A stretch of DNA of 64,000 bases. Origin: Setophaga petechia. Lineage: Eukaryota; Chordata; Aves; Passeriformes; Parulidae. Positions 1 to 10,560 of the stretch are shown piece by piece. Position numbers and translations under genes: made by a program. The notes under the pieces are model-generated. The model was given only the letters and a program-made list of their open reading frames with translations, ran no database searches and had not been told where the DNA came from. The stretch spans positions 1-64,000 of the forward strand of contig JANCRA010000172.1 in the NCBI GenBank assembly GCA_024362935.1, given 5' to 3'. Every line of letters starts with the position of its first letter. Position 1 is the stretch's first letter.

Positions 1-1851
1 CTGCCGCTGTCTCTTTGGAAAAATGAACATATCTTCCCTATCCTAGGAGGAATCTGGAGACCCCCTTGTCCTCTCTTCCCGTAACCTTTCAAAATCGTTT
101 AAAAATACTTTTTCTGTCTTTCGGCCATCTGTCAATGTCACATCCGCGCCGCCTGCTCGGGGTAGGGGGAAGGAGGAGGCGGATGAGGAGAGTTCCTGCG
201 CGTTCCTGGTACCCTGGGGGATCCCCTACACCCCACTACCTTGCTGACAGACCCGCCACCCCCCTCCCGCTCGGCCCCAGCCCCAGTACGGCTCCGGGGG
301 CCAGGCGCGACAGCAGACGGGGTTTGTCCTGTCGCCGGGGTGGCGACACGAGGCGCCTCTTGGGAGGCTCCGAACGCGCATCTCCCGTCCGAGGGGAGCA
401 GCGGGGCCGTCTGCTCAGGGGGGGCTGAGAACAGGAAACAAAGTGTAGAGGGGGCTTAGGACGTAGCCTTCCTCCTGAAAGTTCACTAGTCGCCGTAATC
501 TTCCTCGTCAGCGTAGAGGGCACTAGGTAACCTTGCCGTGAAGATTTTTGTGCTGCGGAAGAACTAGAAAGAAGGGAAAGGAAAACAAATCCAAGCTCCT
601 GCGGTGCTGACAATGCTTCGGGGAAAAGGGTTGCTCGTCTTTCTGGCGTGACACCCCGCGATAAGGAGAGGGGGTGTGCCTTGGCCTCCGAGCACAGCCT
701 GGGCACGGCGGGAGAGGCTGGGACGCGGGGGCGAGTGGGGGAAGCTCCGAGCCCTCTGCTAGTCTTCCCTGAAACGATTACGTGGCCGAGCTTCACTGGC
801 GAGAAAATCAAAGCTCAGGACAGGCACAGCTTCGGTAGAAGGGCAATTGTCACGGCTCTCTTCCCAGCTGGACGAAATTTAGAAGACTTCTTTAACTTTT
901 TCTAATTTCCTGGAAAAATAAAAGGGGATGTGTTAGCATGTAAGTAACTGGAGTTAGAACAAGAGCCAAACTCTTCAGCATATAAATTCTCATTATCAAC
1001 TTTCAGCCTAGCAAAACTAGAGCCATTTGCTTAGCTTAATCTGTAACATATGTTTGCAACAGTAGCAGATTTTATGTGTGTGTGTTGTGCGCGCGCGTGT
1101 GCGTGTCTGTGCGTGTGTGTGTGTGTGCATGTTGTGGTTTGGAACTGATCAAGTCGTAGATTTTCTGCCTGACGTTTTCAGCGACTCCTAGTTACAGCGT
1201 AACACCTATTGAGAGAGAGAGAGAGACTCCACAAAGATACCACAGCACCAAATCTGAATAATCCGACCCAAAATCGCTAGTAAATTTTATCAATTAGGGC
1301 CACTCCAACTCCTTCGGATCCCACTGAGAAAGGAGCTAACCACGTTTCTGAGAAAAGTAAACAAGCAATTCAGTAGCATCCCAATCATACTTTATCTGCA
1401 TGATTCAATGTTTACCATTAATTTTTTTTCCCATCTCATATACCACTTCTCCTCAAAATTCTCGCAGGAACGATAGAAGCAAACTGTGGTATCCTCCCTG
1501 ATCCGTTAACAATAATGACAGCAGTGACTGCGCCCGTGGGGATCCCACAGGTGGTTTGAAGCCTGATTCACTCTGTTGGCGTTATGTCAACAACTTTTAA
1601 AACATCTGTCCTAGAGGAAGATTTTTTTTTCCATACTGAAGCGACATTTACTCTTTAAATATGGGGTTATAAGAGAGCCCGAGCAAGATGAGGGGACATT
1701 TTTTCGAAGTATTATAAACACACATTCACACACACATGCACACCAAATTTAGCATTACCAGTCTTTACATCGGCTATTGACGCTTGCCTTGAAAAAAAAA
1801 AAAAAAAGTAATAAAAATTACACAGAATGGCTCAGAAAGATCCAAGGTCCG

Positions 1852-1854
<3 letters not shown>
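1..1854. other. 3'-flanking DNA: CpG-rich block then AT-rich unique sequence
   Basis: Bases about 130-760 are GC- and CpG-rich and open in several frames, without a recognisable protein. From about 900 to 1850 the sequence is AT-rich and single-copy, interrupted by a GT array (1074-1130), a short GA run (1211-1226) and a CA run (about 1718-1744). I see no supported gene. Confidence 0.6.
1074..1130. repeat. (GT)n/(GC) alternating purine-pyrimidine microsatellite
   Basis: An imperfect GT run with an internal GCGCGC segment; Z-DNA-prone alternating sequence. Confidence 0.9.

Positions 1855-1884
<30 letters not shown>
1855..1884. repeat. T30 homopolymer
   Basis: Thirty consecutive T residues, directly before a GC-rich block. 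Confidence 0.95.
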
Positions 1885-1974
1885 CATCTGCGTTTGGGAT
1901 GCATCCCGATTGTGTGGATTGGTTAGTGGCAGAGAGATACAGGGATAATTACAGAGGACATGTTGGTATTACTG

Positions 1975-2720
1975 CCAGGCGAGTCCCCGAGAGCCTTTTC
2001 CGCGGCGCATCACTCCCAAGCCCACGGACCTGCGCCCCTCAGCCGTGCGCCACTAGGGCCGGAGGGCAGCGCGTTCAGGGCACCCGTGAAAGGGAGAGAC
2101 CTCGCCCCGCGCCTTCCCCGCCCGCGGTGCACAGCGACACCGAGGGCGCAGAGCCCCCTTCCAGTTCCGACCTGACCCGACCCGACGTGACCCGGGCCGG
2201 TCCCGCCCGCTCCGGGCCGGGGCGCTCCGCGGGCGGCGCGCGACGGTGCGGCGAGGCAGAGCGCCCCCTAGCCCCCGCCGCGGGAACGGCGGGCGCGGGG
2301 GAGCGGGAGCGGGAGCGGGAGCGGGAGCGGGAGCGGGAGCGGGAGCGGGAGCAGGCGAGGTGGCCCGGCGGGGCCGGGGGAGGCGCGGGGGAACGCCTCT
2401 TCGGCAGCGGAAGGGACGGCTCTGTTCTTCCTTTTAAAATTTACTTTTGATTAATTCTCACCTGAACACTCCACGGGCTGTGGGTTTGTGCGCGAAGATT
2501 CGTGGAGGGGAGAGCGGCGGCGCACCTGCCTGTTCACCCCCAGGACTCGCCAACCCCGAACTCATGGAAAAAAATGTAGACAAAAGAAGCCAACCGGCCA
2601 AGCAAAGCACCAAAACGCCTCCTCGGTGTTTCCGTGAGGAGCAACGGCGCAACCGGGGCGCGGGGCGAGCACGCCCAAAGAGATTTGTCCAGGAACCGAA
2701 TAGGCTGCTTTAAATGTTAC
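1975..2720. other. orphan CpG-rich island about 15 kb downstream of NR2F1
   Basis: A dense CpG block with GGGCCGG-type stretches and a six-base G-rich array. It does not contain a recognisable exon. Developmental transcription-factor loci often carry several such islands in an unmethylated, Polycomb-bound domain (established knowledge); assignment here is inference. The block fades into AT-rich unique sequence after about 2720. Confidence 0.5.
2299..2352 (+). repeat. (GGGAGC)n hexamer array
   Basis: About nine copies of a GGGAGC unit inside the CpG island. Regular GGG runs every six bases on the plus strand give G-quadruplex potential. Confidence 0.92.
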
Positions 2721-3350
2721 TTGATAGCAGCAGCAGTGCCTTGCGTGAAACTTGGAAACTCCAATGCCCTTATCTTCAGACTGACAAACAGGCGAACAAA
2801 CTTTACCGGGTGTTTAGATCCTCCTCTCAAAGACAGCTAAACAAAGGCAGGGCGTATTAAATGACCGCTTCAGCTCCCATTCCATCCAGTGTCACTTTTA
2901 TTTCTCACACTTATAGGTATCCCAGGGACAAAACCCGCTCAAACCAACCAACAAACAAATAGCTTCTACGTCGTGTTTGAATTAATTTCTGCAAAATAAT
3001 TCAAGTCGTAGGTGGCATGCAGACACCGAAGCATCGTCCTGCAAGCTGGATAGAGGGTTCCACTGTAGAGGAGTCGTCACAAACCATTCACCCGAACCCA
3101 TCTCTAGAGTGTTTCGAAGAAAATTACTAGCACAAATTGCACGCCTCTGTGTAAATATGTCTTTATTTTTAAAGCCGTTTTAGAGGTTGCTCGATTATTT
3201 ACAAAGTCTTCTGTCATATTTCCTAACAGAAAACCATGCCAGTTTATCTACTGGGATATTGCTTTTTGTTGTTTCGGGAGGCTTTAGTATCTTACTGATT
3301 TATGATGTATCTATTTCATCATGTTAGAATGTTACTGCAGGTCGCTAACA
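2721..3350. other. AT-rich single-copy intergenic sequence
   Basis: No repeat, RNA gene or coding signature is visible. It ends at the CTTT array. Confidence 0.6.
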
Positions 3351-3371
3351 TTCTTTTCTTTCTTTCTTCCT

Positions 3372-3463
<92 letters not shown>

Positions 3464-3465
3464 TC
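3351..3465. repeat. (CTTT)n tetranucleotide array
   Basis: About 110 bases of CTTT repeats, nearly pure after the first 20. It is followed to about 3660 by an impure C/T-rich tract. The Phe/Leu/Ser-rich and Lys/Glu/Arg-rich frames across it are repeat artefacts. Confidence 0.96.
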
Positions 3466-3689
3466 GTTTTTGGAAAGAAATCTCTCCTTCTTGTTCTTTC
3501 TCTCTATCTCTCTTGCTTCCTTTCCCTCCCTGCTCCCTTTCTTTCTCTCTTTTGCTCATTCTTTCTCCCCTTTTTCTCTCCTGCTTCACTCCTTCTGTCT
3601 ATCATATTTTCTCCCTTCCTTCTCCCTCTCCCCCTCTTCTTCTCCCTCTACCTCGCTCAGGATTTCTGAAAACAGAAAGTAGATGTGAT

Positions 3690-4589
3690 TAGACAAGCGG
3701 CGCCCGGGGGTCCCGTGGCGAGCAGGTGCACCCAACTTCCTCACACTCACTGTGAGCATTCTTAAAATGGAAAGTTATGACTGAAAAAGCAGAGATTCTT
3801 GCCCCTTTCGACCGCGGCCACCTGCATGCCGTGCAACTGCTTCGTGGTGCGGAAATGATGAAATTAGCACTTGGATAATAACAGTTTGGGGCTATTTCGA
3901 CAGGGTCGCGATAGTCAGCCCGGGTGCAAGTCACCGGAGGGCTCTTGGCAGGCAATCTCTGCTGCGCCGGGCCGGGACGGGGGTGTGTGCACCACCGGGT
4001 GCCCCCCGGGCTGGCCCCGTCCCTCGGGTGTTCCCCAGCACCCTCTCCCCGGCTGGCAGCGGAGGGGCGGCAGCCAGCGCGGAGGGAGAAGGAATTTTTC
4101 ACCCGAGGGAGGGCTCGGCAGCCGGGGTGTCCGGCTGAACCTCGCTGCTGAGGTTTGCCTAAACGTAAAACCTCCTCCGAGATAGCAAGCCCAGCTGTTA
4201 TTTTAACATTGATTTATTGCTTTAAAAATAAATTTACAAACACTCCAACAGCACTGCGTTTTGTTTGCCCAGACTCAAGGATTTATTTCCGACTTGGTGC
4301 TCATCTGACAAAACATTGCCCTTTAACTTCATTACACATCGGTGAGAAAATTGGTCTGATTTTTAGTTGAATTTGTCGTTCTGCTACTTGTGGAGACTTT
4401 TTGTGATACAGCAAAAGCCAAAGTCAGAAAATACACACAAAAATGACAGCCAGACACTGAAGCAAATATCTAAAAAGAAAGCAACATCTAGTAGATGCTA
4501 TTATCTAGAGTCCATATGCAGCCAGGACCACAATTAGAAAAGGAAAAAAAACCTTTGTAGCTTGGAGTATGCAGGTAGTTTGCCTGGAG
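3690..4589. other. GC-rich block (3690-4150) then AT-rich unique DNA
   Basis: The first half is CpG-rich with no coding similarity. The second half (from about 4160) is AT-rich and unique, with TTTAAAAATAAATTTAC-type stretches. No supported gene. Confidence 0.55.
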
Positions 4590-4875
4590 TTGTTTTTTCT
4601 TTTTGGTTGTGTTTTGGGGGTGTTTTTTTTGTTTTGGTTTGGGTTTTGGTTGGTTTTTTGGTTGTTTTTTTGTTTAGTTTGGTTTTTTGTTTGTTTTTGG
4701 TTTAGTTTGGTTTGGTTGGTTTGGTTTGGTTTGGTTTGGTTTGGTTTGATTTGATTTGATTTGATTTGATTTGGTTTGTGGGTTTTTTGTTTTTTTTTTT
4801 TTTTTTGGTTTTGTTGGGGTTTTTTTGTTTGTGGTTTTTTGTTTTTTTGGTTTTTTTTGGTTTTTTTTTTTTTTG
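4590..4875. repeat. G/T-only low-complexity tract with (GGTTT)n core
   Basis: Almost 290 bases contain essentially only T and G on the plus strand. A regular GGTTT/GATTT pentamer core occupies about 4700-4776. Other G/T tracts of the same style occur at 14940-15118 and 30020-30105, and the complementary A/C form at 13219-13445. Confidence 0.9.
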
Positions 4876-5298
4876 TTACGGTGAAGACTGGGTCTTCGTT
4901 TATTTGCAGGAGTAAGAGATCTCTAATATCCCACGGTTTTGTGCTAATACAGTCGGTGAAATATATCTACAGTTACCGAAGGCAAGAAGTACAAGGTTAT
5001 CCATACCGTGCTGCCTTACTTCTGTGCAACTCCCAATTACCAGATCCATCTGATGGTTGAACACAGCGGAATTACATTGTACTTTGAAGCAGCTTTTTGC
5101 AGTACATTTCAGCTACATTTTGGTTTTCCTTTAGCAGTCATTAAAAGGCCACTTTTTCATGGTGGCCAACATCATTGTGTCCTTCATTTCACACTCTCAG
5201 GGGAAAAAAAAGAAAAAAGGAAAAGTTTTCACATCTTGGAGTTGGGTCAAAAATAATATTTTTTAAAACCTGCGTACTGTATTGCTCATTCTTGTCTT
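4876..5298. other. unique sequence, nothing recognised
   Basis: Mixed-composition single-copy DNA between the G/T tract and a C homopolymer; no coding or RNA signature seen. Confidence 0.5.
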
Positions 5299-5330
5299 CC
5301 CCCCCCCCCCCCGCCCCCCCCCCCCCGCCC
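5299..5330 (-). repeat. C-run (two C blocks split by single G residues)
   Basis: Long C blocks on plus give uninterrupted G runs on minus, with quadruplex potential. Homopolymer length may be uncertain in an assembly. Confidence 0.92.
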
Positions 5331-5467
5331 TTAACCTGGTGCTAATCTATAATTTTAAAGCAGGGATTGTTTACACTAATGAAAGCTCCTTCAGTGAGAG
5401 TGCAGACAGAAGGATACTCCAGCAGCATTAGGAAAGTAAAATAAGACGTGGACAGAGTGCAAACAAA

Positions 5468-5672
5468 TCCTTTCCTTTTTCCTTTTTCCTTCTTCCTTTT
5501 TCCTTCTTCCTTCCCTTCCCTTCCCTTCCCTTCCCTTCCCTTCCCTTCCCTTCCCTTCCCTTCCCTTCCCTTTCCCCTTTCCCCTTTCCCCTTTCCCCTT
5601 TCCCCTTTCCCCTTTCCCCTTTCCCCTTTCCCCTTTCCCCTTTCCCCCTTTCCCCTTTCCCCTTTTCTCCCT
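5468..5672. repeat. compound pyrimidine array: TTCCC pentamers switching to TTTCCCC heptamers
   Basis: Irregular CTTTTTCC/CTTC units lead into about 12 TTCCC pentamers (5511-5570), then about 13 TTTCCCC heptamers (5571-5664). All pyrimidine on plus. Confidence 0.95.
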
Positions 5673-7059
5673 CTGCATGTTTTTTGGTTGTATTCTAGAC
5701 TCATTCCCGCAAACTGATTTTTCAGAGAAGTATCTAATGATCACCTTACAGATGTCCAAATTAGGGCACTCACGCTTCTCTAGCACTAAGTAAAGATGTT
5801 ACAGGTTTTGTTATCGACAGTAGAGTTAGACCTTTGTAAGAAACTCCCTTTCTTTTCCTTAAATACACCATCTACAAATAAAGACCTCCTGTCTTAAAGG
5901 CGTGACTCTTCCCTGTGTCTCTGTCCACATTCTATCCACTGGCTCCACATAAACTCAAACTCTGTTTCATTTAACATATTTAAATATTTTTTTACAGATA
6001 GTTAGGGTTATGGGTAGTTTGGTGCCATATTTTTTTTCTCTTCAGAAACTGTACTATGCTTTTCCCTGCTGATCCCTAAGCCCTTATTTCCCTGGATAAA
6101 CCTCGGTAGCAAAGAGACCCAATGAACCCACTAAAGCAGATAGCAGAGGATCTCTGCAGATCGCTGGAAACTCTGCTGCCCGTGATAGCAGTGGTTTTCT
6201 GATCGGATTCTGGGGGTAGAAAGGAGGAGAAAAGAACAGAAAAAGGGAGGGTCTGGGGAGGGGAGGGGTGGGAGAGAAATTTTAAAAAGCACCTAGACAC
6301 TGAGAAAGGGGCCGTTTCCTTAGCACCCCTGGCACAGGCCTGCCTACTCTGCCCCACCAGGCACACGGGCATGTGGGAAGGCTACAGGGATCCTGCCTAC
6401 AAGGCAGACACCCCACCTCATCCCCTACCGAAACTGGCTTCTGAGGCAGTCCAGGGTAGGACACAGAAGCTGGAGGCCGCTTAGAAGTTCTCTCCCCAAG
6501 ACCTGTGTCTGGGTACTGGGGATAGAATGGACTGGGATTTGTGTCCCTCTCATCATGCCCTAAGCCCGTGCGGGTTCAGCCCGAGGGGCAGCTGCATTCC
6601 CAGAGGTGCACCTCCCCTCCAGTCCCTCAGCCCCGGCTGGGGTCGCCTTACAGGGTGTCCGCCCTTCCCCAGACTTGATAGGTTTTGCCATCTCAGTTTT
6701 GAGGATGCAAGGAGAGGGGAAGCACCTCGAAGCCCTTTCCGGGGGGAAACAGTAGAGGTGCGTTTTGAGTGCAGAGAACATTTGCAAAACACTCCAGTGG
6801 CTCATCCAGCAGTGGCTCTGGCCTTTTACTGCAGACAGAGTAAAGAGACGTGGGTGCTTGCAGATCCCGTCCCCCTCTCCATACGAAGGAAAAAGCTTGG
6901 TGAAATAGCCCGTGTGTGAGGATCGCCGGGAAGCACCGGCTGCATCCCCTAGACAAAGGTGGAAGCTGAGGAAGAAGAAAGAGGAGGGATCGCACCTTCT
7001 GGGCATCCGGTCTGAAGAGAAGAGGAAGACACTTGAGGACGCAGGAGAATAAAATCTGA
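5673..7059. other. mixed unique intergenic sequence
   Basis: AT-rich to about 6080, then moderately GC-rich (6300-6960). Frames of 100-185 codons overlap on both strands in the GC-rich part, but none shows domain structure or family identity. Confidence 0.5.
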
Positions 7060-7530
7060 GTTGGAGCAGTATTAAACACAGCATCCGAGGTTGCTTAAAC
7101 GTAAAATACCTGTGCACATTTCCGACTTGATATGCAATTAAATTGCAGCAGATTCCTCTAGAAATAATATCGTTGTGAGTCCTTTAAGATTCAAGAATCC
7201 TCGAGGTTAAGTAGCTTTTAAAACGTCGGTTCTGAATGGCTTATGCAATAAATGACTGCCTTCAAATCTTAAACCCATTGTAAATATGCTATGCATATGG
7301 ATTCCCGTTTATCTCTACCTATTTCTTTTTAAAATGAGGGAAACATTCTTTAAAAGCTACTTGAACCACCTTATTTTAGGAAAGCAGATGTTAATGTTTT
7401 ACATATTATTTTATGACCAAGTACATATGTAAATTGGAAACCATCCAGAACGCCTCTATTATTTGCTAAATGATTTTTAGTAGAGGCATATTATTCCTGG
7501 CACAACCAAGGTATAGGTTACATCAATAAA
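7060..7530. promoter_or_regulatory. candidate conserved non-coding element with homeodomain palindrome
   Basis: AT-rich, non-repetitive sequence dense in developmental-factor motifs: a 15-bp perfect palindrome TGCAATTAAATTGCA at 7133-7147 and an octamer-like ATGCTATGCATATGG near 7288. Conservation cannot be tested here; enhancer function is inference. Confidence 0.3.
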
Positions 7531-7680
7531 TTAAACATCTGTGATTTTGGCAGTAGAGGAAATAAACGTGAGTTCCTGTAGAAGCAGGGAAAGCATTCGT
7601 GTAGAGGGAAACACACCTGCAAAGGAGTAAAACGGCCATTTACACAGCCACGCTGTAACCAGGCTCTCTGCCGTAGAGGG

Positions 7681-7718
7681 AAAAAAAAAAAAAAAAAAAA
7701 AAAAAAAAGAAAAGAAAA

Positions 7719-7769
<51 letters not shown>

Positions 7770-7772
7770 AAG
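7681..7772. repeat. A28 homopolymer followed by (GA)n
   Basis: A28 at 7681-7708, short GAAA units, then about 50 bases of GA repeats. An all-purine strand. Confidence 0.95.
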
Positions 7773-8079
7773 GTCTTGGAATTCCAGGAGAAAAACGAAC
7801 GCGACCCTGGATGTAGCTTTCTGATAACATATCCCGGGCAGTGAAATAAAAGCCCTGGAATGTTTTCTAGACAGGGATTGCCCTCTCTCCCTCTCTCTCC
7901 TCCCCTAAAAGCAGAGTGTTTAGCTTGCAGGAAGATATTAGCCACAGTTTCCTTCTGTCAATATTTAAGAATTCCCGGAGACTTCAAGGGGCTGAGTTTT
8001 TTCTTTTTCAGAGCAAAATATCTGCGAGAGACGTTTGTGTTTGTGAGGAGTTTTATGAGGGGTCTGAGTACATAAGAAG

Positions 8080-8232
8080 AGCAAGGCATAATGCATCGGC
8101 ATAATAATTAACCGTATGCAATATTTATTGTCCTGTGATGTTTGTTATCATGCAGGCGAGTGCACTCAATTGAGGTTTAACAAATATGAGCGTTATTGAT
8201 CAAATATAATGAATAAATATATTTATGTATTA
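8080..8232. promoter_or_regulatory. candidate AT-rich non-coding element
   Basis: Single-copy sequence with ATAATTAACC, TTATTGATCAAATA and GCACTCAATTGAGGTT motifs, including an internal CTCAATTGAG palindrome. It resembles developmental enhancer sequence; function is inferred only. Confidence 0.25.
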
Positions 8233-8239
8233 TTTATCT

Positions 8240-9240
8240 GTGCACACATGTATACACACAGGAGCATCTTGTTATTGAGGATGAGGAAAGCTGTCTGCCG
8301 CTGCTCCTGCCTTCCTGTCCACCCTGCCTCTGTGCCAAGAAGCTGAAGAGAAGTTAAGTTTTGAGGTTTTTTGTAATATAAAATATCGTAGATATGTGAA
8401 AAAAAATAAAGGTCACCAATAAAATTGGTCTCAGAATGGAGTATAATTGTAACAAAACACTGCTGAATTAAAAGCAAAGATCTCACTGGCTGGGGCAGCA
8501 TCATCGCGAACCATCTGGTGTGTATTAAAAGCAGTGCTGTAAATATTGCTGGAAACTAATGTGGTACCAGATCCTATAGGCGCAAGGGCCTGCCGAGTTT
8601 TCCATATGCTGGAAGTGTGGATGGTGTGGCACATGGAGGGAAAGGTGTCGCATCGTCCAGGAGCTCTTAGGGCATGATTTTGCATAATCCTAATGGAAGT
8701 TTGCCCCGACAAAGAGAGGGGAAGGAGGCAAGGAGGACAGAGGAAAAGGCCTCTCTCTCCGTCCTGCTCCATCTGACGACGATAGGATGTGCAACTGCTG
8801 ACGTCACTTCGCATCAGGACCGGGGAGCAAACGTGACCCAGGCAGGAGCTCATCTGTTTCTCATCACTTGGGAAGTTTCTCTCGCTCCCCTCCCGTCCTT
8901 CTTCCTTCTCCCTTTCTGCCCTTCCCCCTCCCCCCCCCCCCTTTCTTTTTATTCTCTACATAAATCGGGGCAGGTCCCATCCCCATTCTCGACCCCATCC
9001 CCTTCCTCACTCTCGTCCCATCCCCGTCCCCGTCTCCGTCCCCGTCCCTGCCGCCGCCCGGGCTCCCCGCAGGGCGGGACCGGCGGTCGCGGGGCGCTCC
9101 CACGCGGGGTGCCTGGCCCTGCCGCCTCCCTGGGCCTAGGGCTTCCCTTCCCCCCCCATTCCGATGCCATTGTTCGCGCTCGCAACCCAACTTTGGCTGC
9201 AGATTCAAAGCTCGGCAGTCCCCTGGCTCTTGCATTGTAC
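8240..9240. other. unique sequence grading into a pyrimidine-rich, GC-rich block
   Basis: From about 8880 a C/T-rich tract, a C-run (about 8930-8942) and CCCCGTCC-type repeats (9000-9050) lead into a CpG-rich stretch. No supported gene. Confidence 0.5.
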
Positions 9241-10320
9241 TGAGGGTCACTTACTCTTTTCTCGGAGTTAGACTCTGCTCCTTAATCTCTCCTCTTCTCT
9301 GCTCCTCATGAGCTGTCGCGTTCTCCCCACGCACCCGAAGCTGCCACAGAGACTCGTCTTGATAAACCTGCTGCTAATCTCGGCCCGGTGCAACCAAGAC
9401 AGAAATAAAAAATCTCTCTCTCTCTCTGCTTCCCCACACACCTCCTTTATTTTTTCGTTTCCCCCCCACTTCTTCTTCTTTTCCTGCAGGCTTCATTCCC
9501 CTCAGAGTACTGCCACCTTTAATTATGGGAGATACATGTCTTCCCTGGGAGTCATTCATGGTTTTTAGGTGGAAGGCATTTCGGCGGAGTAATTTTTGAG
9601 CAAGGACCAGTGCCCTATATCCAGAGGCTTTGACTGAAGTGCAGATTGAGACATATCGGGTTCCCTATAAAAGGATCATTTCTTGTGGGAGGTTGGACAC
9701 GAAGTTTGGACTCGTGACTTGCATTCCTGAGAGACATGCATATTTTAAAACAACAAAGCAAGCTCGGAAGAAGGCTTAGAAGAGGGGAGGGGGAGAAATA
9801 AAAGAAAAAATTTCAAGAAGTTACTAAGTTACAAACATCTGTCAACATGGACCAATTTATGTGGCTCTCGGGGGAAAAAAATACCTGCTTTTTTTTTTTT
9901 TTATCACTTCAGGGAGTCTCAGCTACTTGCTGGAAGTTGATGTGTCTCTCCAGACGCTAAGAAATGCAGTTTGGCTCAAAACTGGGAGCTTAAAGCGCTT
10001 TAGTGGCCTGTGAATTTAAATCCCAACTCCGCCTTTATCGGTCTTCGGAGCTGGTTAAGCGTTTCAACGGATATCTCACCTCTCAAAAAGAACCACAGGT
10101 TGGGGAAAGACAAAGGGAGAGCAAATGGGGCGACTCGTGCGTTTGTTGTAGGAAGCCACTGGCGCGCCCGATCCCGCAGTGCAGATAGAGGAAAAGTGAG
10201 AAAACAAGGTGAAAAAGAGCAGCCCTGAATTACTGTGAACCCTGAGGGGAGTGGGGATCCTGGGGGCCGCGGGAAGCGCCCCCCACTTCAACCTCCTAAG
10301 GGGAAGGAAGGGAAAAAAAT
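9241..10320. other. unique sequence with a strong acceptor-like site
   Basis: A long C/T tract ends in tcttttcctgcag at 9477-9489 on the plus strand, a good acceptor shape, but no convincing donor/frame pair identifies an exon. The rest is unremarkable. Confidence 0.4.
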
Positions 10321-10323
10321 TAC

Positions 10324-10375
<52 letters not shown>
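10324..10375. repeat. (GATA)13 microsatellite
   Basis: Thirteen near-perfect GATA units flanked by GC-rich sequence. Confidence 0.96.
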
Positions 10376-10379
10376 TAGC

Positions 10380-10560
10380 TGTCGGGGAGGTAAAGGGAGG
10401 GGCTGGCCGCGGGCAGCGGCAGGTGGGCTGGCAGCTTGCGGCCGGACAGCAGCGCACGGAGCGCGGCGCGCAGGGCTGCAGCCGCCGCGGTGTGGGCAGC
10501 GGAGGCGCGGGGGTCTGGGCTGCTGCCGGGAGTTTGCAGACAAAAGGAGAAGGCCTAATG
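10380..10560. other. small CpG-rich island next to the GATA array
   Basis: CpG-dense sequence (GCGCACGGAGCGCGGCGCGC type) without a recognised exon. Confidence 0.4.

Noticed and set aside
5999..6020. Telomere-like GTTAGGGTTATGGG
   Set aside because: Only one full and one degenerate unit; not an interstitial telomere array.
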